Below, in pieces: positions 1 through 9,672 of a DNA stretch of 64,000 nucleotides; positions within the stretch are counted from its first letter, which is position 1, and every line of letters starts with the position of its first letter. This stretch comes from Comamonas terrae (lineage in GTDB: Bacteria; Pseudomonadota; Gammaproteobacteria; Burkholderiales; Burkholderiaceae_C). The stretch covers positions 62,001 to 126,000 of the forward strand of contig NZ_BCNT01000005.1 of the NCBI RefSeq assembly GCF_001544075.1. Reading direction: 5' to 3'. The position numbers and the translations under genes were made by a program. Below the pieces are notes generated by a model. The model worked only from the letters and a program-made list of their open reading frames with translations, searched no databases and had not been told where the DNA came from.

Positions 1-1
1 C

Positions 2-1153
2 ACTGCTGTGCCCTACGGCAACCAAGGCGATATGGGCCTGTTCACCCACGTGGAAAAAATGGGTGACAGCTATCTGGCGCGGCGTGGCTGGGTCGCCGGA
101 TCCAATGTCTACAAGGCAGAGGATTTCAGCTTTGACAGAACCGACGGGCTGCTGGCGACCACGACTCCCGATACGGATGTCACCGGGTTTGAGAAGCTGC
201 TTTCCCTGGAGTCGGATTCAGGAGACCACCACGCGATCATCGATGTTGTGAAGGCATTGGGAAAGGATGAGGAGCAGGCTCCTTTTGCCGATACCTTTGC
301 CCATTACTTCAACCGTAACAACTATCTGGCCTGGTTCGCGACGACCATCCTGCTGGGCAACCACGACACGGTCAACCAGAACTTCGGTCTCTATCAACCC
401 AAGGGAACGGAGAAGTTCTACTTCCTGCCCTGGGACTACGATGGAGCGCTGGGCTCTTATGACCAGCCGGGAGTGAGTTACATCGATACGGAAATCATGA
501 CGGGCATCGGGAACTGGTGGAATGTGCCCTTGCATCAGCGTTTCCTCTCCAATCGCAAGAATCTTGCGGACCTCAAGGCGGCTGTCGAGGAAATCCGAAA
601 CAAGTACCTGACAGATGCGAATGTCAAGAAATTGCTGGACAGCTATTACCCCGTGGTCAAGCCTTTCATTGGCCGGGAGCCTGACATGTCCGGGCTGGCG
701 AGCTACGGTGGCGATCCCAAGGTGCAGCAATGGGAAAAGGAGTTCTGGCGTCTACAAAGTGTCATAGGCGTGAATTACCAAAAATTCCTGGATAGCCTGA
801 AGCGTCCAGTGCCTTTCTGGGTCGGCGTCACCTCGGATCAAAAGTTGAGCTGGGACTGGCCTGCGCCGTTCCATCCGGAGGGCAAGCCTTTAACGTATCG
901 AGTGCAGATCGCTGCCGTGACGGCCGATGCCTTCAAGGTCGGTGCTCCTGTGGTGAAAGACGTTTCGGCTGCAGACAAGACGTCCATCGACCTGAGTGCC
1001 CTGACCTCGGGTCTGAGCGGCAACTATCTGGTGCGTGTCAAAGCCAGCGATCCCGATGGGAACTGGATGTACAACTTTGACCAATCCAACGTCGGAAATG
1101 CCGTTGTATTCGGTGCCGTTTGCCTGAAGCTGCCCAGCGGCGAAGATTGCTGA
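2..1153 (+). CDS. CotH-kinase-family protein, 5'-truncated by the window edge
   Basis: The reading frame is open from the first bases, so the N-terminus lies outside the window. The visible ~383 residues contain the CotH-type protein kinase core: LLGNHDTVNQNFGLY followed by FYFLPWDYDGALGS, where the WDYD aspartates match the metal-binding motif and the NHD..N block matches the catalytic region. The last ~110 residues (from about PVPFWVGVTSDQ) look like a beta-rich accessory domain ending DPDGNWMYN. CotH kinases are secreted or surface proteins, first known from Bacillus spore coats and also found in Gram-negatives. A signal peptide cannot be checked because that part is missing. The substrate is unknown. 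The GC content is visibly lower than that of the following genes. A strong terminator follows the stop codon. Confidence 0.75.
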   Translation, partial: TAVPYGNQGDMGLFTHVEKMGDSYLARRGWVAGSNVYKAEDFSFDRTDGLLATTTPDTDVTGFEKLLSLESDSGDHHAIIDVVKALGKDEEQAPFADTFAHYFNRNNYLAWFATTILLGNHDTVNQNFGLYQPKGTEKFYFLPWDYDGALGSYDQPGVSYIDTEIMTGIGNWWNVPLHQRFLSNRKNLADLKAAVEEIRNKYLTDANVKKLLDSYYPVVKPFIGREPDMSGLASYGGDPKVQQWEKEFWRLQSVIGVNYQKFLDSLKRPVPFWVGVTSDQKLSWDWPAPFHPEGKPLTYRVQIAAVTADAFKVGAPVVKDVSAADKTSIDLSALTSGLSGNYLVRVKASDPDGNWMYNFDQSNVGNAVVFGAVCLKLPSGEDC

Positions 1154-1175
1154 TCGGCCAGTGCAGCTCCGGATA

Positions 1176-1209
1176 CCCCGCTGGCGCCAAAAAGTGCCAG
1201 CGGGGTTTT
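1176..1209 (+). terminator. Rho-independent terminator of the CotH-like gene
   Basis: A perfect 10-bp stem (CCCCGCTGGC at 1176-1185 with GCCAGCGGGG at 1196-1205) encloses a 10-nt loop and is followed directly by TTTT. It lies 23 bp after the CotH-like stop codon and faces the convergent sensor kinase gene. Confidence 0.9.
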
Positions 1210-1285
1210 GCATGCCGTCGCTTGGCGTTTTCTGCGAAAACGCCGTTGGTTTGCGTATGTCACCGTAGAGTGCATGCGATGGCTT

Positions 1286-3934
1286 TCAATGCGTCATAGT
1301 CCTCAGCAGCATCTGGCTGATCAGCGCCCTCAGGGCCGCAGGCCGCACCGGCTTGAGCAGAAAGCCCCAGGATTTCTCGGCGGCCTGGCGGCGCAGCGCG
1401 ATGTTGTGCTCGGCCGTGACGAGGATGACCTGGGGCGACTGCTGCCAGCGCTCGCACAGCTGCGGATACAGGTCGGGACCATGGAAGTTCCCCATGCGCA
1501 CATCCAGCAGCACGAGCTGCGGAGCCGTTTGCGGCGCGGCTGCGTCCAGGGCAGCCTGCGGGCCACCGGCGAACAGTACCTTGCAGCCCCAGCGCCGAAG
1601 CAGGGCGGCCGCGGCCTCGCAGCTGGGGGCATCGTCGTCGACATACCAGGCAGTGGCACCGAGCAAAGGCGCATCCTGGTCGGGTTCGCGGGCGATGGCG
1701 TCCGGAGCGCTTGGCGCCGCCTGCGGCGCGGCCGGGGCCAGCGGCACGCAGACCCAGAACACGCTGCCGCGGCCCAGCTGCGAGCGCAGCCCGATCTCAT
1801 GGCCCAGCAGCCTGCCCAGGCGCTCCACGATGGCCAGGCCCAGGCCGGCGCCGCGGTCCTCGTCATGGCCTTCGCCGAGGCGGCGGAATTCCTCGAAGAT
1901 CTCGCGCTGCAGGCTTTCGGGAATGCCCGGGCCCTGGTCGTGTACCTCGATGCGCAATTGGTCGCCCTGGCGCCGGCAGCCGATGAGCACGCGGCCTTTG
2001 GGCGTATAGCGTATGGCGTTGGACAGCAGGTTCTGCAGGATGCGGCGCAGCAGCGCTTCGTCGCTGCGGATGGCGTAGCGCGAGTCCACAGCGGTCAGGC
2101 GCAGGCCGCGGCTTTGCGCAATGATGCCGAAGTTGTGGTGCATGACCTGCAGCAGCGGCCCCAGGGCGAAGTCCCGCACATGCACTTCGAGCTGGCCCGA
2201 CTCCATGCGCGAGATGTCGAGCAGGCTGTTGAGAATGCCGTCCTGCGCGGCCAGGGCGCCGTCTATGCTCTCGGCCACGCGGCGGCCGGCATCGTCGTGC
2301 AGATGGCTGCGCAGCAGCGAGCTGAACATGCGCGCGGCGTTCAGCGGCTGCAGCAGGTCGTGCACGGCTGCAGCCACGAAGCGGGTCTTGTAGCGGTTGG
2401 CTTCCTCGGCCTCGTGCCGGGCCTGGTCCAGGTCGCGGGTCCGCTCGGCGATGCGCAGCTCCAGCGCGTCGGCCAGCGAGCGCAGTTCGCGCGCGGCGTT
2501 CTTGTAGCTGGTGATGTCGGCATAGCTGGTCACGAAGCCGCCTTCGGGCAGCGGGTTGCCACGGATCTCGAGCACCGTGCCGTCGCTCTTGGCGCTTTCA
2601 TGCAAGTGGGGCGTGCCTTTGCGCAGATGCGCGAGCCGGCGCGCGATCGCGTCCTCCGTGGGACCCGGGCCCAGCAGCCCGCGCCTGGCGTTGTGGCGTA
2701 TCAGGTCCTCGATGGGCTGGCCCACGCGCATGAGTTCGGGCGGAAAGCGGAACAGCTCCACATAGCGCGAGTTCCATGCCACGAGCCGCAGCTCGCTGTC
2801 TATCACCACCACACCTTGTGGCAGATGCTGCAGGCTGCGCGACAGCCCCGTGTCCGCCTGCTTGGCGGCCTGAACGATGCCGTCCTGCGCGGTGCGCAGC
2901 TCCTGCGCATGCTGGTGCAGCACGGTTTCCAGTTCCTGGCGGCTGCGCTGGCGCAGGGCTGCCAGGCGCTGGCGCTGCCGCACGAACAGCACCAGCAGGG
3001 CCAGGGCCAGCCACAGGCCGGCCGCAGCAGCCGCGGCCCAGCGGCCCGCCACCGTGGTGGCTTGCGTGTTGTGCAGCAGATGCAGCTGCCAGTCGGTCTC
3101 GGCCAAGGGCTGGCTCCGCCAGAGAAAAGGTCCTGGCTCCGCCGGTTCGTCCAGCTGCACCAGCACGCCGCCCTCGCCGGCCTGCGCCGTGATGCGGTAG
3201 CGAGAGGGTTGCAGCGGCTGGTCGGCGTACTGGCGCGTGGCCTCCAGCTCCTGCTCGTCCTGGCGGGTCAGCGGATGCAGCAGGCGGTAGCGCCATTCGT
3301 CGCGGCTGGCGAGAAAGGTCACGCCATGGCGGTCCGAGGCCAGCACGATGTCGGGCGACTGGCGCCACTCGCGTTCCAGTTCCTGCAGGGCGATCTTGAT
3401 CGCGATCAGCCCCGTGATGCGGTTGCGTTCGTCGCGTATGGCTTCGGACAGAAAGTAGCCGGGCAGGCCCGTGGTCATGCCGATGCCGTAAAAACGCCCG
3501 CTGCCCTGGGCCAGCGCCTGCTGCACATAGGGGCGGAAGCTGTAATCGACGCCGACGTTGCTGTGCGCATCGCGCCAGTTGCTGGCCGCCAGCGCGCGGC
3601 CGCTGAGGTCGAGCAGCGTCAGCGTGGACGACTGGCTGGCCCCGTTGGCCTGCTCGAGCTTGCGATTGAGCCTGTCCACCTCGGCCGGTGTCAGCGCATG
3701 GGTCAGGGCGGCGCGCAGTTCGGGGTCCAGCGCCAGCACTTCGGGCAGGGTGCGGTAGCGGTCTATGCGCTGACCCAGGGCCTGGGCATAGAGCATGAGC
3801 TGGCGCTGCACGTTCTGGCTTTCTCCGTGCAGCGAGCGCTGGCGCGCCACCTGGCTGGCCAGCAGCATGCACGCCAGCATGCCCGCGGTCACGATCAGCA
3901 GGGTCCAGTACAGGCGTCGGCGTGGTGCAGGCAT
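1286..3934 (-). CDS. Hybrid sensor histidine kinase with C-terminal receiver
   Basis: An 882-residue inner-membrane kinase. TM1 is at about 8-27, a periplasmic Cache-like sensor at 28-298, and TM2 at about 299-319. These are followed by a PAS domain (about 365-475), a coiled linker, HisKA with the phosphorylatable His525 in VHDLLQPLNAARMF, and an HATPase with N639, DQGPGIP (666-672) and GAGLGLAI. A receiver domain follows with D766-768, phospho-acceptor D811 and K861. The HDLLQPLNAA H-box is typical of PAS-containing orphan hybrid kinases such as NahK. The sensor layout resembles DctB/DctS, and the gene is divergent from dctA, which suggests C4-dicarboxylate sensing. No separate DNA-binding response regulator is adjacent, so the output partner is unknown. 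The dctA link is inference from position. Confidence 0.85.
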   Translation of the reverse strand: MPAPRRRLYWTLLIVTAGMLACMLLASQVARQRSLHGESQNVQRQLMLYAQALGQRIDRYRTLPEVLALDPELRAALTHALTPAEVDRLNRKLEQANGASQSSTLTLLDLSGRALAASNWRDAHSNVGVDYSFRPYVQQALAQGSGRFYGIGMTTGLPGYFLSEAIRDERNRITGLIAIKIALQELEREWRQSPDIVLASDRHGVTFLASRDEWRYRLLHPLTRQDEQELEATRQYADQPLQPSRYRITAQAGEGGVLVQLDEPAEPGPFLWRSQPLAETDWQLHLLHNTQATTVAGRWAAAAAAGLWLALALLVLFVRQRQRLAALRQRSRQELETVLHQHAQELRTAQDGIVQAAKQADTGLSRSLQHLPQGVVVIDSELRLVAWNSRYVELFRFPPELMRVGQPIEDLIRHNARRGLLGPGPTEDAIARRLAHLRKGTPHLHESAKSDGTVLEIRGNPLPEGGFVTSYADITSYKNAARELRSLADALELRIAERTRDLDQARHEAEEANRYKTRFVAAAVHDLLQPLNAARMFSSLLRSHLHDDAGRRVAESIDGALAAQDGILNSLLDISRMESGQLEVHVRDFALGPLLQVMHHNFGIIAQSRGLRLTAVDSRYAIRSDEALLRRILQNLLSNAIRYTPKGRVLIGCRRQGDQLRIEVHDQGPGIPESLQREIFEEFRRLGEGHDEDRGAGLGLAIVERLGRLLGHEIGLRSQLGRGSVFWVCVPLAPAAPQAAPSAPDAIAREPDQDAPLLGATAWYVDDDAPSCEAAAALLRRWGCKVLFAGGPQAALDAAAPQTAPQLVLLDVRMGNFHGPDLYPQLCERWQQSPQVILVTAEHNIALRRQAAEKSWGFLLKPVRPAALRALISQMLLRTMTH

Positions 3935-4136
3935 GGTCAGAGACAGGTGGAAAGAGGATTGAGAGGGTAGGTGATTACCCTTGGTCGAGGGGTGTTTTGC
4001 CTAGGGAGGACGCCTCTCTAATACCAATAGGTTATCGGCTGGCAAAGGCTTGCGCAGTACAAACCGAAACAACCCAGCACCACCGTGGTGCGAATCTGCG
4101 ATTTGTTTTCGCCATCTGTTTCCATCGAGGCGCATC

Positions 4137-5456
4137 ATGCAAGCCATCTCCCCCCAGGCCGCCCCGCACGAGCGGCTGCCGTTCTACCGCCACCTGTATT
4201 TCCAGGTGGTGCTCGCCATCGTCGCCGGCGTGCTGCTGGGCCACTTCGAGCCCGCCTATGGCGAGGCCATGAAACCGTTTGGCGATGCCTTCATCAAGCT
4301 GATCAAGATGATCATCGCGCCGGTGATCTTTCTGACCATCGTGACCGGTATTGCCGGCATGAGCCATCTGAGCACGGTGGGCCGTGTCTTCGGCAAGGCC
4401 ATGGCCTATTTTCTGACCTTCTCCACCCTGGCGCTGGTCGTGGGCCTGATCGTCGCCAATGTGATGCAGCCGGGCTCCGGCATGCACATCAATGTGGCCG
4501 ATCTGGACCAGACCGCCGTCAAGGGCTACGTGGCCAAGTCCCACGAGATGACGCTGACCGGTTTTGTGATGGACATCATTCCCAAGACCCTGATCAGCCC
4601 GTTCGTCGGCGACAACATCCTGCAGGTGCTGCTGGTGGCCGTGCTGTTCGGCGTTTCCCTGGCGCTGGCGGGCGAAACCGGCAAACCCGTGCTGAACTTC
4701 TTCGAAGCGCTGACCAAGCCCGTGTTCAAGCTGGTGAACATCGTGATGAAGGCGGCCCCCATCGGCGCATTCGGGGCCATGGCCTTCACCATCGGCAAGT
4801 TCGGCCTCGGATCGCTGGTCAACCTGGCCGAGCTGGTGATGACCTTCTACATCACCTCGGCACTGTTCGTGCTGGTAGTTCTGGGCGCCGTGGCCCGCGC
4901 CTGCGGCTTCTCGGTGCTCAAGCTGATCCGCTACCTGAAGGATGAGCTGCTGCTGGTGCTGGGCACGTCCTCCTCCGAATCGGCCCTGCCTTCGCTGATG
5001 CAGAAGATGGAGCGTGCCGGCTGCAGCAAGTCCGTCGTGGGCCTGGTGGTTCCCACCGGCTATTCCTTCAACCTGGACGGCACCAACATCTACATGACGC
5101 TGGCAGCGCTGTTCATCGCCCAGGCAACCGACACGCATCTGACGCTGGGGCACCAGGTCGCGCTGTTGCTGGTGGCCATGCTGTCTTCCAAGGGCGCTGC
5201 CGGCGTGACGGGAGCAGGCTTCATTACTCTGGCGGCCACGCTGGCCGTGGTGCCCGAGGTGCCCGTGGCGGGCATGGCGCTGATCCTGGGCGTGGACCGC
5301 TTCATGTCCGAATGCCGCTCGCTGACCAACTTCATCGGCAATGCCGTGGCCACCGTGGTGGTGTCGCGCTGGGAGAATGCGCTGGACTACGAGCAGCTCA
5401 ATGCGGCGCTGGATGGCCAGGTCGAGGATGCGAATGATCTGGCGTTGAAGATCTGA
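4137..5456 (+). CDS. dctA: C4-dicarboxylate transport protein DctA
   Basis: A 439-residue member of the dicarboxylate/amino acid:cation symporter family, which imports succinate, fumarate and malate across the inner membrane. Family signatures are all present: the serine-rich hairpin [23 protein letters not shown], the second hairpin [10 protein letters not shown], and [20 protein letters not shown] with the substrate-binding Arg/Asp region. I chose the ATG at 4137 (GAGGCG just upstream) because the result matches the usual ~430 residues; an in-frame start at 4050 would add a non-conserved extension. The 202-bp divergent gap to the hybrid kinase should hold both promoters. A palindromic terminator follows. 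Confidence 0.95.
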   Translation: MQAISPQAAPHERLPFYRHLYFQVVLAIVAGVLLGHFEPAYGEAMKPFGDAFIKLIKMIIAPVIFLTIVTGIAGMSHLSTVGRVFGKAMAYFLTFSTLALVVGLIVANVMQPGSGMHINVADLDQTAVKGYVAKSHEMTLTGFVMDIIPKTLISPFVGDNILQVLLVAVLFGVSLALAGETGKPVLNFFEALTKPVFKLVNIVMKAAPIGAFGAMAFTIGKFGLGSLVNLAELVMTFYITSALFVLVVLGAVARACGFSVLKLIRYLKDELLLVLGTSSSESALPSLMQKMERAGCSKSVVGLVVPTGYSFNLDGTNIYMTLAALFIAQATDTHLTLGHQVALLLVAMLSSKGAAGVTGAGFITLAATLAVVPEVPVAGMALILGVDRFMSECRSLTNFIGNAVATVVVSRWENALDYEQLNAALDGQVEDANDLALKI

Positions 5457-5476
5457 AGCCTTGCCATCATGACTCC

Positions 5477-5513
5477 CATCAAGAAAGCCCCGCAATGCGG
5501 GGCTTTCTTGATG
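5477..5513. terminator. Bidirectional palindromic terminator between dctA and the convergent kinase-fold gene
   Basis: A perfect 17-bp inverted repeat (5477-5493 and 5497-5513) has only a 3-nt loop (AAT). The core is AAAGCCCCGC/GCGGGGCTTTCTT, so T-rich tails occur in both directions. It lies between two genes whose ends converge, so it can terminate both. Confidence 0.9.
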
Positions 5514-5540
5514 GGGTCGCATATTGCCGGGCGACGGATG

Positions 5541-6401
5541 CTACGGCTTTGCAAGCAATTGCACAGGCGCTGCGGCCAGCAAATCGTGGGCGGCCAGTAC
5601 GCGCAGCGTATCGCGGCCCAGTCGCCTGCTGCGTGGCAGAAAGCGCACGCAGCTCAGCTTTCTGACGGTGCGGACCAGTACCTGCTGCGCGTCGTCCGGC
5701 AGTTGTTGCACGAAAGCGGCCCAGTGCGTTTGTGCCTGTTTCATGGCGCCAGCCTGCTGCAGAAACAGTGCGGTGGACTGGGCATAGTTGAGCGCATCGC
5801 GCGCCATGCAGACGGCGCGCGGCAGGTGGGCGGCCGGGTCGTCCTCGAAGTCGATGAAGCCGATCACGCCATCGGCGCAGCACACCATGTTGCGCGCTGC
5901 GGCCTGGCTCAGCACCTCGCCCCTGGCATGGACTTCGGCAATGGCCAGCAGGCCCTGGCGCCACAGCGCCAGCACGGCCTCGCTGCCCTGGGCGATGGCG
6001 TGTTCGATGGCATTGCTCAGCGAAGGCGCCTCCTGGCCGGGACGGCCCAGGTGGCGCATCACGAAAGCCGTCTCCGCGACTGCCAGCACCTGGGGCACGC
6101 GCAGGCCCGCAGCGGCGAAATTGCGCAGGCGCCGGACTTCGGTGCGTATGGTTTCTGCTCCGCCGGGATTGGGCACGGGCTCCAGCACCGGCAGGCGCAG
6201 CAGGCCGGCCAGCACATCGAGCAGACGGTAATGCCAGCCGGGGTTGCCCGCGTTGGCCCGCTTGACCCACAGCGTCTCGCTTTCCAGGTCGTAGCGCATG
6301 ATGCCGTGCGGCTGCGCCATGTGCGCGGCCAGAAAGGCGTCGTAGTCCACCACGGGCTGGAGCTGGTGTTCGGAAAGCGGGGGTGTGGAGGCGGCTGGCA
6401 C
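5541..6401 (-). CDS. Lipopolysaccharide-kinase-like (kinase-fold) protein
   Basis: A 286-residue cytosolic protein with the layout of the Kdo kinase/RIO-like kinase fold. A likely ATP-binding lysine is in LWVKRAN (K47), an N-lobe glutamate is in TIRTEVRRLRN, a catalytic-loop equivalent reads VHARGEVLSQAAARNM, and a metal-binding DFG equivalent reads IGFIDFEDDP. The loop Asn is present, but the catalytic Asp of the usual HxD/DLxxxN loop appears to be replaced (QAAARN). The protein may therefore be an atypical or inactive kinase. It is adjacent to, and codirectional with, the FMN-dependent glutamate-synthase-like gene (62 bp gap). A role in LPS core phosphorylation would be a guess, as no LPS genes are nearby. 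Confidence 0.6.
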   Translation of the reverse strand: MPAASTPPLSEHQLQPVVDYDAFLAAHMAQPHGIMRYDLESETLWVKRANAGNPGWHYRLLDVLAGLLRLPVLEPVPNPGGAETIRTEVRRLRNFAAAGLRVPQVLAVAETAFVMRHLGRPGQEAPSLSNAIEHAIAQGSEAVLALWRQGLLAIAEVHARGEVLSQAAARNMVCCADGVIGFIDFEDDPAAHLPRAVCMARDALNYAQSTALFLQQAGAMKQAQTHWAAFVQQLPDDAQQVLVRTVRKLSCVRFLPRSRRLGRDTLRVLAAHDLLAAAPVQLLAKP

Positions 6402-6463
6402 GGCGAAAGCTGGAGACTGGAAAAAGCGCGAGGTGGCTGGGCGGCGAGGGCTACGATGCGCCC

Positions 6464-8167
6464 TCAGGTCCAGATGCCCTCACGCGAAGGCGAAACCTGC
6501 GATTGTGCCTCCGCCGGATGGCCTGGCGCCGAAGGGCGCAGCATGGGCGGTTGCAGTGGCTGGAAACTGTGGGCGTCGGCCAGCGGCCAGTAGTTCTGGA
6601 ACACCTTGTGCTGCCGGTCCAGCGGCCCCAGCAGCGAGCCGGGCTCCACGCGCAGCACCAGGTTGGACAGCAGGCTGACCTGGGTATCGTTCATGCGGCG
6701 CACGATATGGTGGGCCGTGATCTCGTTGGGATGCGTGAGGCCTGCGGCCTGGACCAGCTCCAGCAGCGCATGCAGGGTGTTGCGGTGGAAGTTGGCTACG
6801 CGCGTGGCCTTGTCGGGCACGACCAGTGCCTGCTGGCGCACCGGGTCCTGCGTGGTCACGCCCGTGGGGCAGGTGCCGGTATGGCAGGTCTGGGCCTGGA
6901 TGCAGCCCAGGGCCATCATGAAGCCTCGGCCCGAATTGCACCAGTCGGCGCCCAAGGCCATCATGCGCGCGATGTCGAAGGCCGTGATCACCTTGCCGGC
7001 CGCGCCGATCTTGATGCGCTCGCGCAGGTTGACGCCGATCAGCGTGTTGTGCACCAGCAGCAGGCCCTCCTGCAGCGGCACGCCTACATGGTCGACGAAC
7101 TCGACGGGTGCTGCGCCCGTGCCGCCTTCGGCTCCGTCGACGACGATGAAGTCCGGCGTGATGCCGGTCTCCAGCATGGCCTTGACCATGGCGAACCATT
7201 CCCACGGATGGCCCACGCAGAACTTGAAGCCCGTGGGCTTGCCGCCCGACAGGCGCCGCAGCCGCGCGATGAAATGCATGAGTTCCACGGGCGTGGCAAA
7301 GGCGCTGTGGCTGGAAGGCGAAATGCAGTCCACGCCCACAGGCACACCCCGGGCAGCTGCGATTTCAGGAGTGACCTTGGCTCCGGGCAGCACGCCGCCG
7401 TGGCCGGGCTTGGCGCCCTGGCTGAGCTTGATCTCGATCATCTTGACCTGGGGGCTGGTGGCGTTGGCGACGAATTTCTCCTCGCTGAACGTGCCGTCCG
7501 CATTGCGGCAGCCGAAATAGCCCGATGCCACTTCCCAGATCAGGTCGCCGCCGTGCACGCGGTGGTGCTCGGAAATCGAACCCTCGCCCGTGTCGTGGAT
7601 GAAGCCGCCCATCCGGGCGCCCTGGTTCAGCGCCAGGATGGCATTGGCCGACAGCGCGCCGAAGCTCATGGCCGAGATGTTGAATACGCTGGCATGGTAG
7701 GGCTGGGTGCAGGGCTCCACCGAGGGCGACGGGCTGTCGGGCGAGCCGCCGATCCAGAGCCGGAAGTCGTGCGAAGCCAGCTTGGTCGGCAGCATGGAGT
7801 GGTTGACCCATTCGTAGCCGTGCGCGCCGACATCGAGTTGCGTGCCGAACGGGCGGTTGTCCACCTGGCTCTTGGCGCGCTGGTAGACCAGGGAGCGCTG
7901 CGAGCGCGAGAAAGGCTGGGCTTCGGTGTCGCCCTCGATGAAGTACTGGCGGATTTCGGGCCGGATGTACTCGAAGAGAAAGCGCAAATGCCCGAGCAGG
8001 GGATAGTTGCGCAGCACGGCGTGCTGCCTCTGGCGCAGGTCCCACAGGCCGAGCAGCACCAGGATGGCCGAGGCCAGCAGCCACCACAGGCCCCGACCGT
8101 GTACCGCCGTCGTGTACAGCGATATCGCGCATACCGCTGCACAGATGAAGAACGCGCTGTAGCGCAT
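6464..8167 (-). CDS. Membrane-anchored FMN-binding glutamate synthase family protein
   Basis: A ~567-residue protein with two N-terminal membrane segments (starting MRYSAFFICAAVCAISLYTT, then GRGLWWLLASAILVLLGLW). These are followed by a TIM-barrel like the synthase domain of the glutamate synthase large subunit: FNISAMSFGALS, GVLPGAKVTPEIA, VVDGAEGGTGAAP, and a cysteine cluster CIQAQTCHTGTCPTGV that resembles the 3Fe-4S-binding site of GltB. It lacks the glutaminase domain and the C-terminal beta-helix, so it is not an ordinary GltB. The reaction is unknown; ammonia-dependent glutamate synthesis or an unrelated FMN oxidoreductase function are possibilities. I chose the ATG at 8167 because the membrane segment begins there; an upstream GTG at 8272 would add 35 non-conserved-looking residues. 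Confidence 0.8.
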   Translation of the reverse strand: MRYSAFFICAAVCAISLYTTAVHGRGLWWLLASAILVLLGLWDLRQRQHAVLRNYPLLGHLRFLFEYIRPEIRQYFIEGDTEAQPFSRSQRSLVYQRAKSQVDNRPFGTQLDVGAHGYEWVNHSMLPTKLASHDFRLWIGGSPDSPSPSVEPCTQPYHASVFNISAMSFGALSANAILALNQGARMGGFIHDTGEGSISEHHRVHGGDLIWEVASGYFGCRNADGTFSEEKFVANATSPQVKMIEIKLSQGAKPGHGGVLPGAKVTPEIAAARGVPVGVDCISPSSHSAFATPVELMHFIARLRRLSGGKPTGFKFCVGHPWEWFAMVKAMLETGITPDFIVVDGAEGGTGAAPVEFVDHVGVPLQEGLLLVHNTLIGVNLRERIKIGAAGKVITAFDIARMMALGADWCNSGRGFMMALGCIQAQTCHTGTCPTGVTTQDPVRQQALVVPDKATRVANFHRNTLHALLELVQAAGLTHPNEITAHHIVRRMNDTQVSLLSNLVLRVEPGSLLGPLDRQHKVFQNYWPLADAHSFQPLQPPMLRPSAPGHPAEAQSQVSPSREGIWT

Positions 8168-8354
8168 GGGAAAGCTGTCTCTGAGACGCACCGGCAAACT
8201 CCTGCGATATTCCTGTGGCGGGGCATGTTGATGATCGGCCGCTAAACTGCCAGCCTCGACACCTGCATCCACTGCGCGATGCAGCGCCCCATCTTCGGCC
8301 CTGCGCCTGCTCTGTTGTTGGAGACGGACGCCGGACCATCATAAAAGCCTTCCT

Positions 8355-9191
<837 letters not shown>

Positions 9192-9196
9192 TATAG

Positions 9197-9285
9197 CCAC
9201 CCCCTGAGCGGCTGCGCCGCTCCCCCTGGAAGGGGCGGCGTGCAACGGGACGACCTCCTCGCTGCCAGGCGGCCCCTGCTCGATG
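9197..9285. repeat. REP-like GC-rich intergenic repeat
   Basis: Just after the YecA stop the sequence reads CACCCCCTGAGCGGC-TGC-GCCGCTCCCCC, then a second small dyad CCCCCTGGAAGGGG. The first dyad is a perfect 7-bp stem at 9206-9222. This CCCCCTGAGCGGC...GCCGCTCCCCCTGGA form is familiar to me as a REP-like element common in Comamonadaceae intergenic regions. No second full copy is obvious in the window. The right boundary is approximate. Confidence 0.5.
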
Positions 9286-9354
9286 TCTCTGGCCTGGTGC
9301 GCGCGAGTTCGGGCGCCCAGCTCGGTTCCATTTCTGTTGGCAGATACGCAGACC

Positions 9355-9672
9355 ATGAAGCATATTGGTGAGCGCATACGCGCGCGCCGCCATGCGCTGG
9401 CCATGAGCCAGGCGCGGCTGGCCGAGGCGGCGGGCATCACGGCCTCGGCCGTGTCGCAGATCGAATCGGGCGCCATCCGCACGCTCAGGAACGACACCCT
9501 GGCGCGTGTGGCGCTGGCGCTGCAGACCACGGCGCTGGAGCTGACGGCAGGGCTGGAGAGCGAGTCGGCGGCCTTGCCCGCAGATGAACTGCGGCTGCTG
9601 GAAAGCTACCGCCAGCTCGATGCGCCGCTCAAGGACATTGCGCTCAAGCTCGTCAGGGCCTTGAAGTCCTAG
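9355..9672 (+). CDS. Small XRE-family transcriptional regulator
   Basis: A 105-residue protein consisting mainly of an HTH_3/XRE DNA-binding domain: GERIRARRHALAMSQARLAE (helices 1-2), then AGITASAVSQIESGAIR with the recognition helix, and a short helical tail. There is no sensor domain. I chose the ATG at 9355; an in-frame start at 9283 would read through the intergenic repeat. Its stop codon abuts the stop of the convergent pncC gene with no spacer. The target genes are unknown. Confidence 0.8.
   Translation: MKHIGERIRARRHALAMSQARLAEAAGITASAVSQIESGAIRTLRNDTLARVALALQTTALELTAGLESESAALPADELRLLESYRQLDAPLKDIALKLVRALKS

Noticed and set aside
1208-3970. 920-codon open frame on the plus strand opposite the hybrid kinase
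   Set aside because: It mirrors the kinase gene on the other strand; composition is Ala/Gln/Arg/Val-rich without motifs, as expected for antisense frames in GC-rich DNA.
4038-4055. Sigma-54-like promoter TGGCA..TTGC upstream of dctA
   Set aside because: The GG and GC elements are 9 bp apart instead of the required 10, and no enhancer-binding regulator gene is adjacent.
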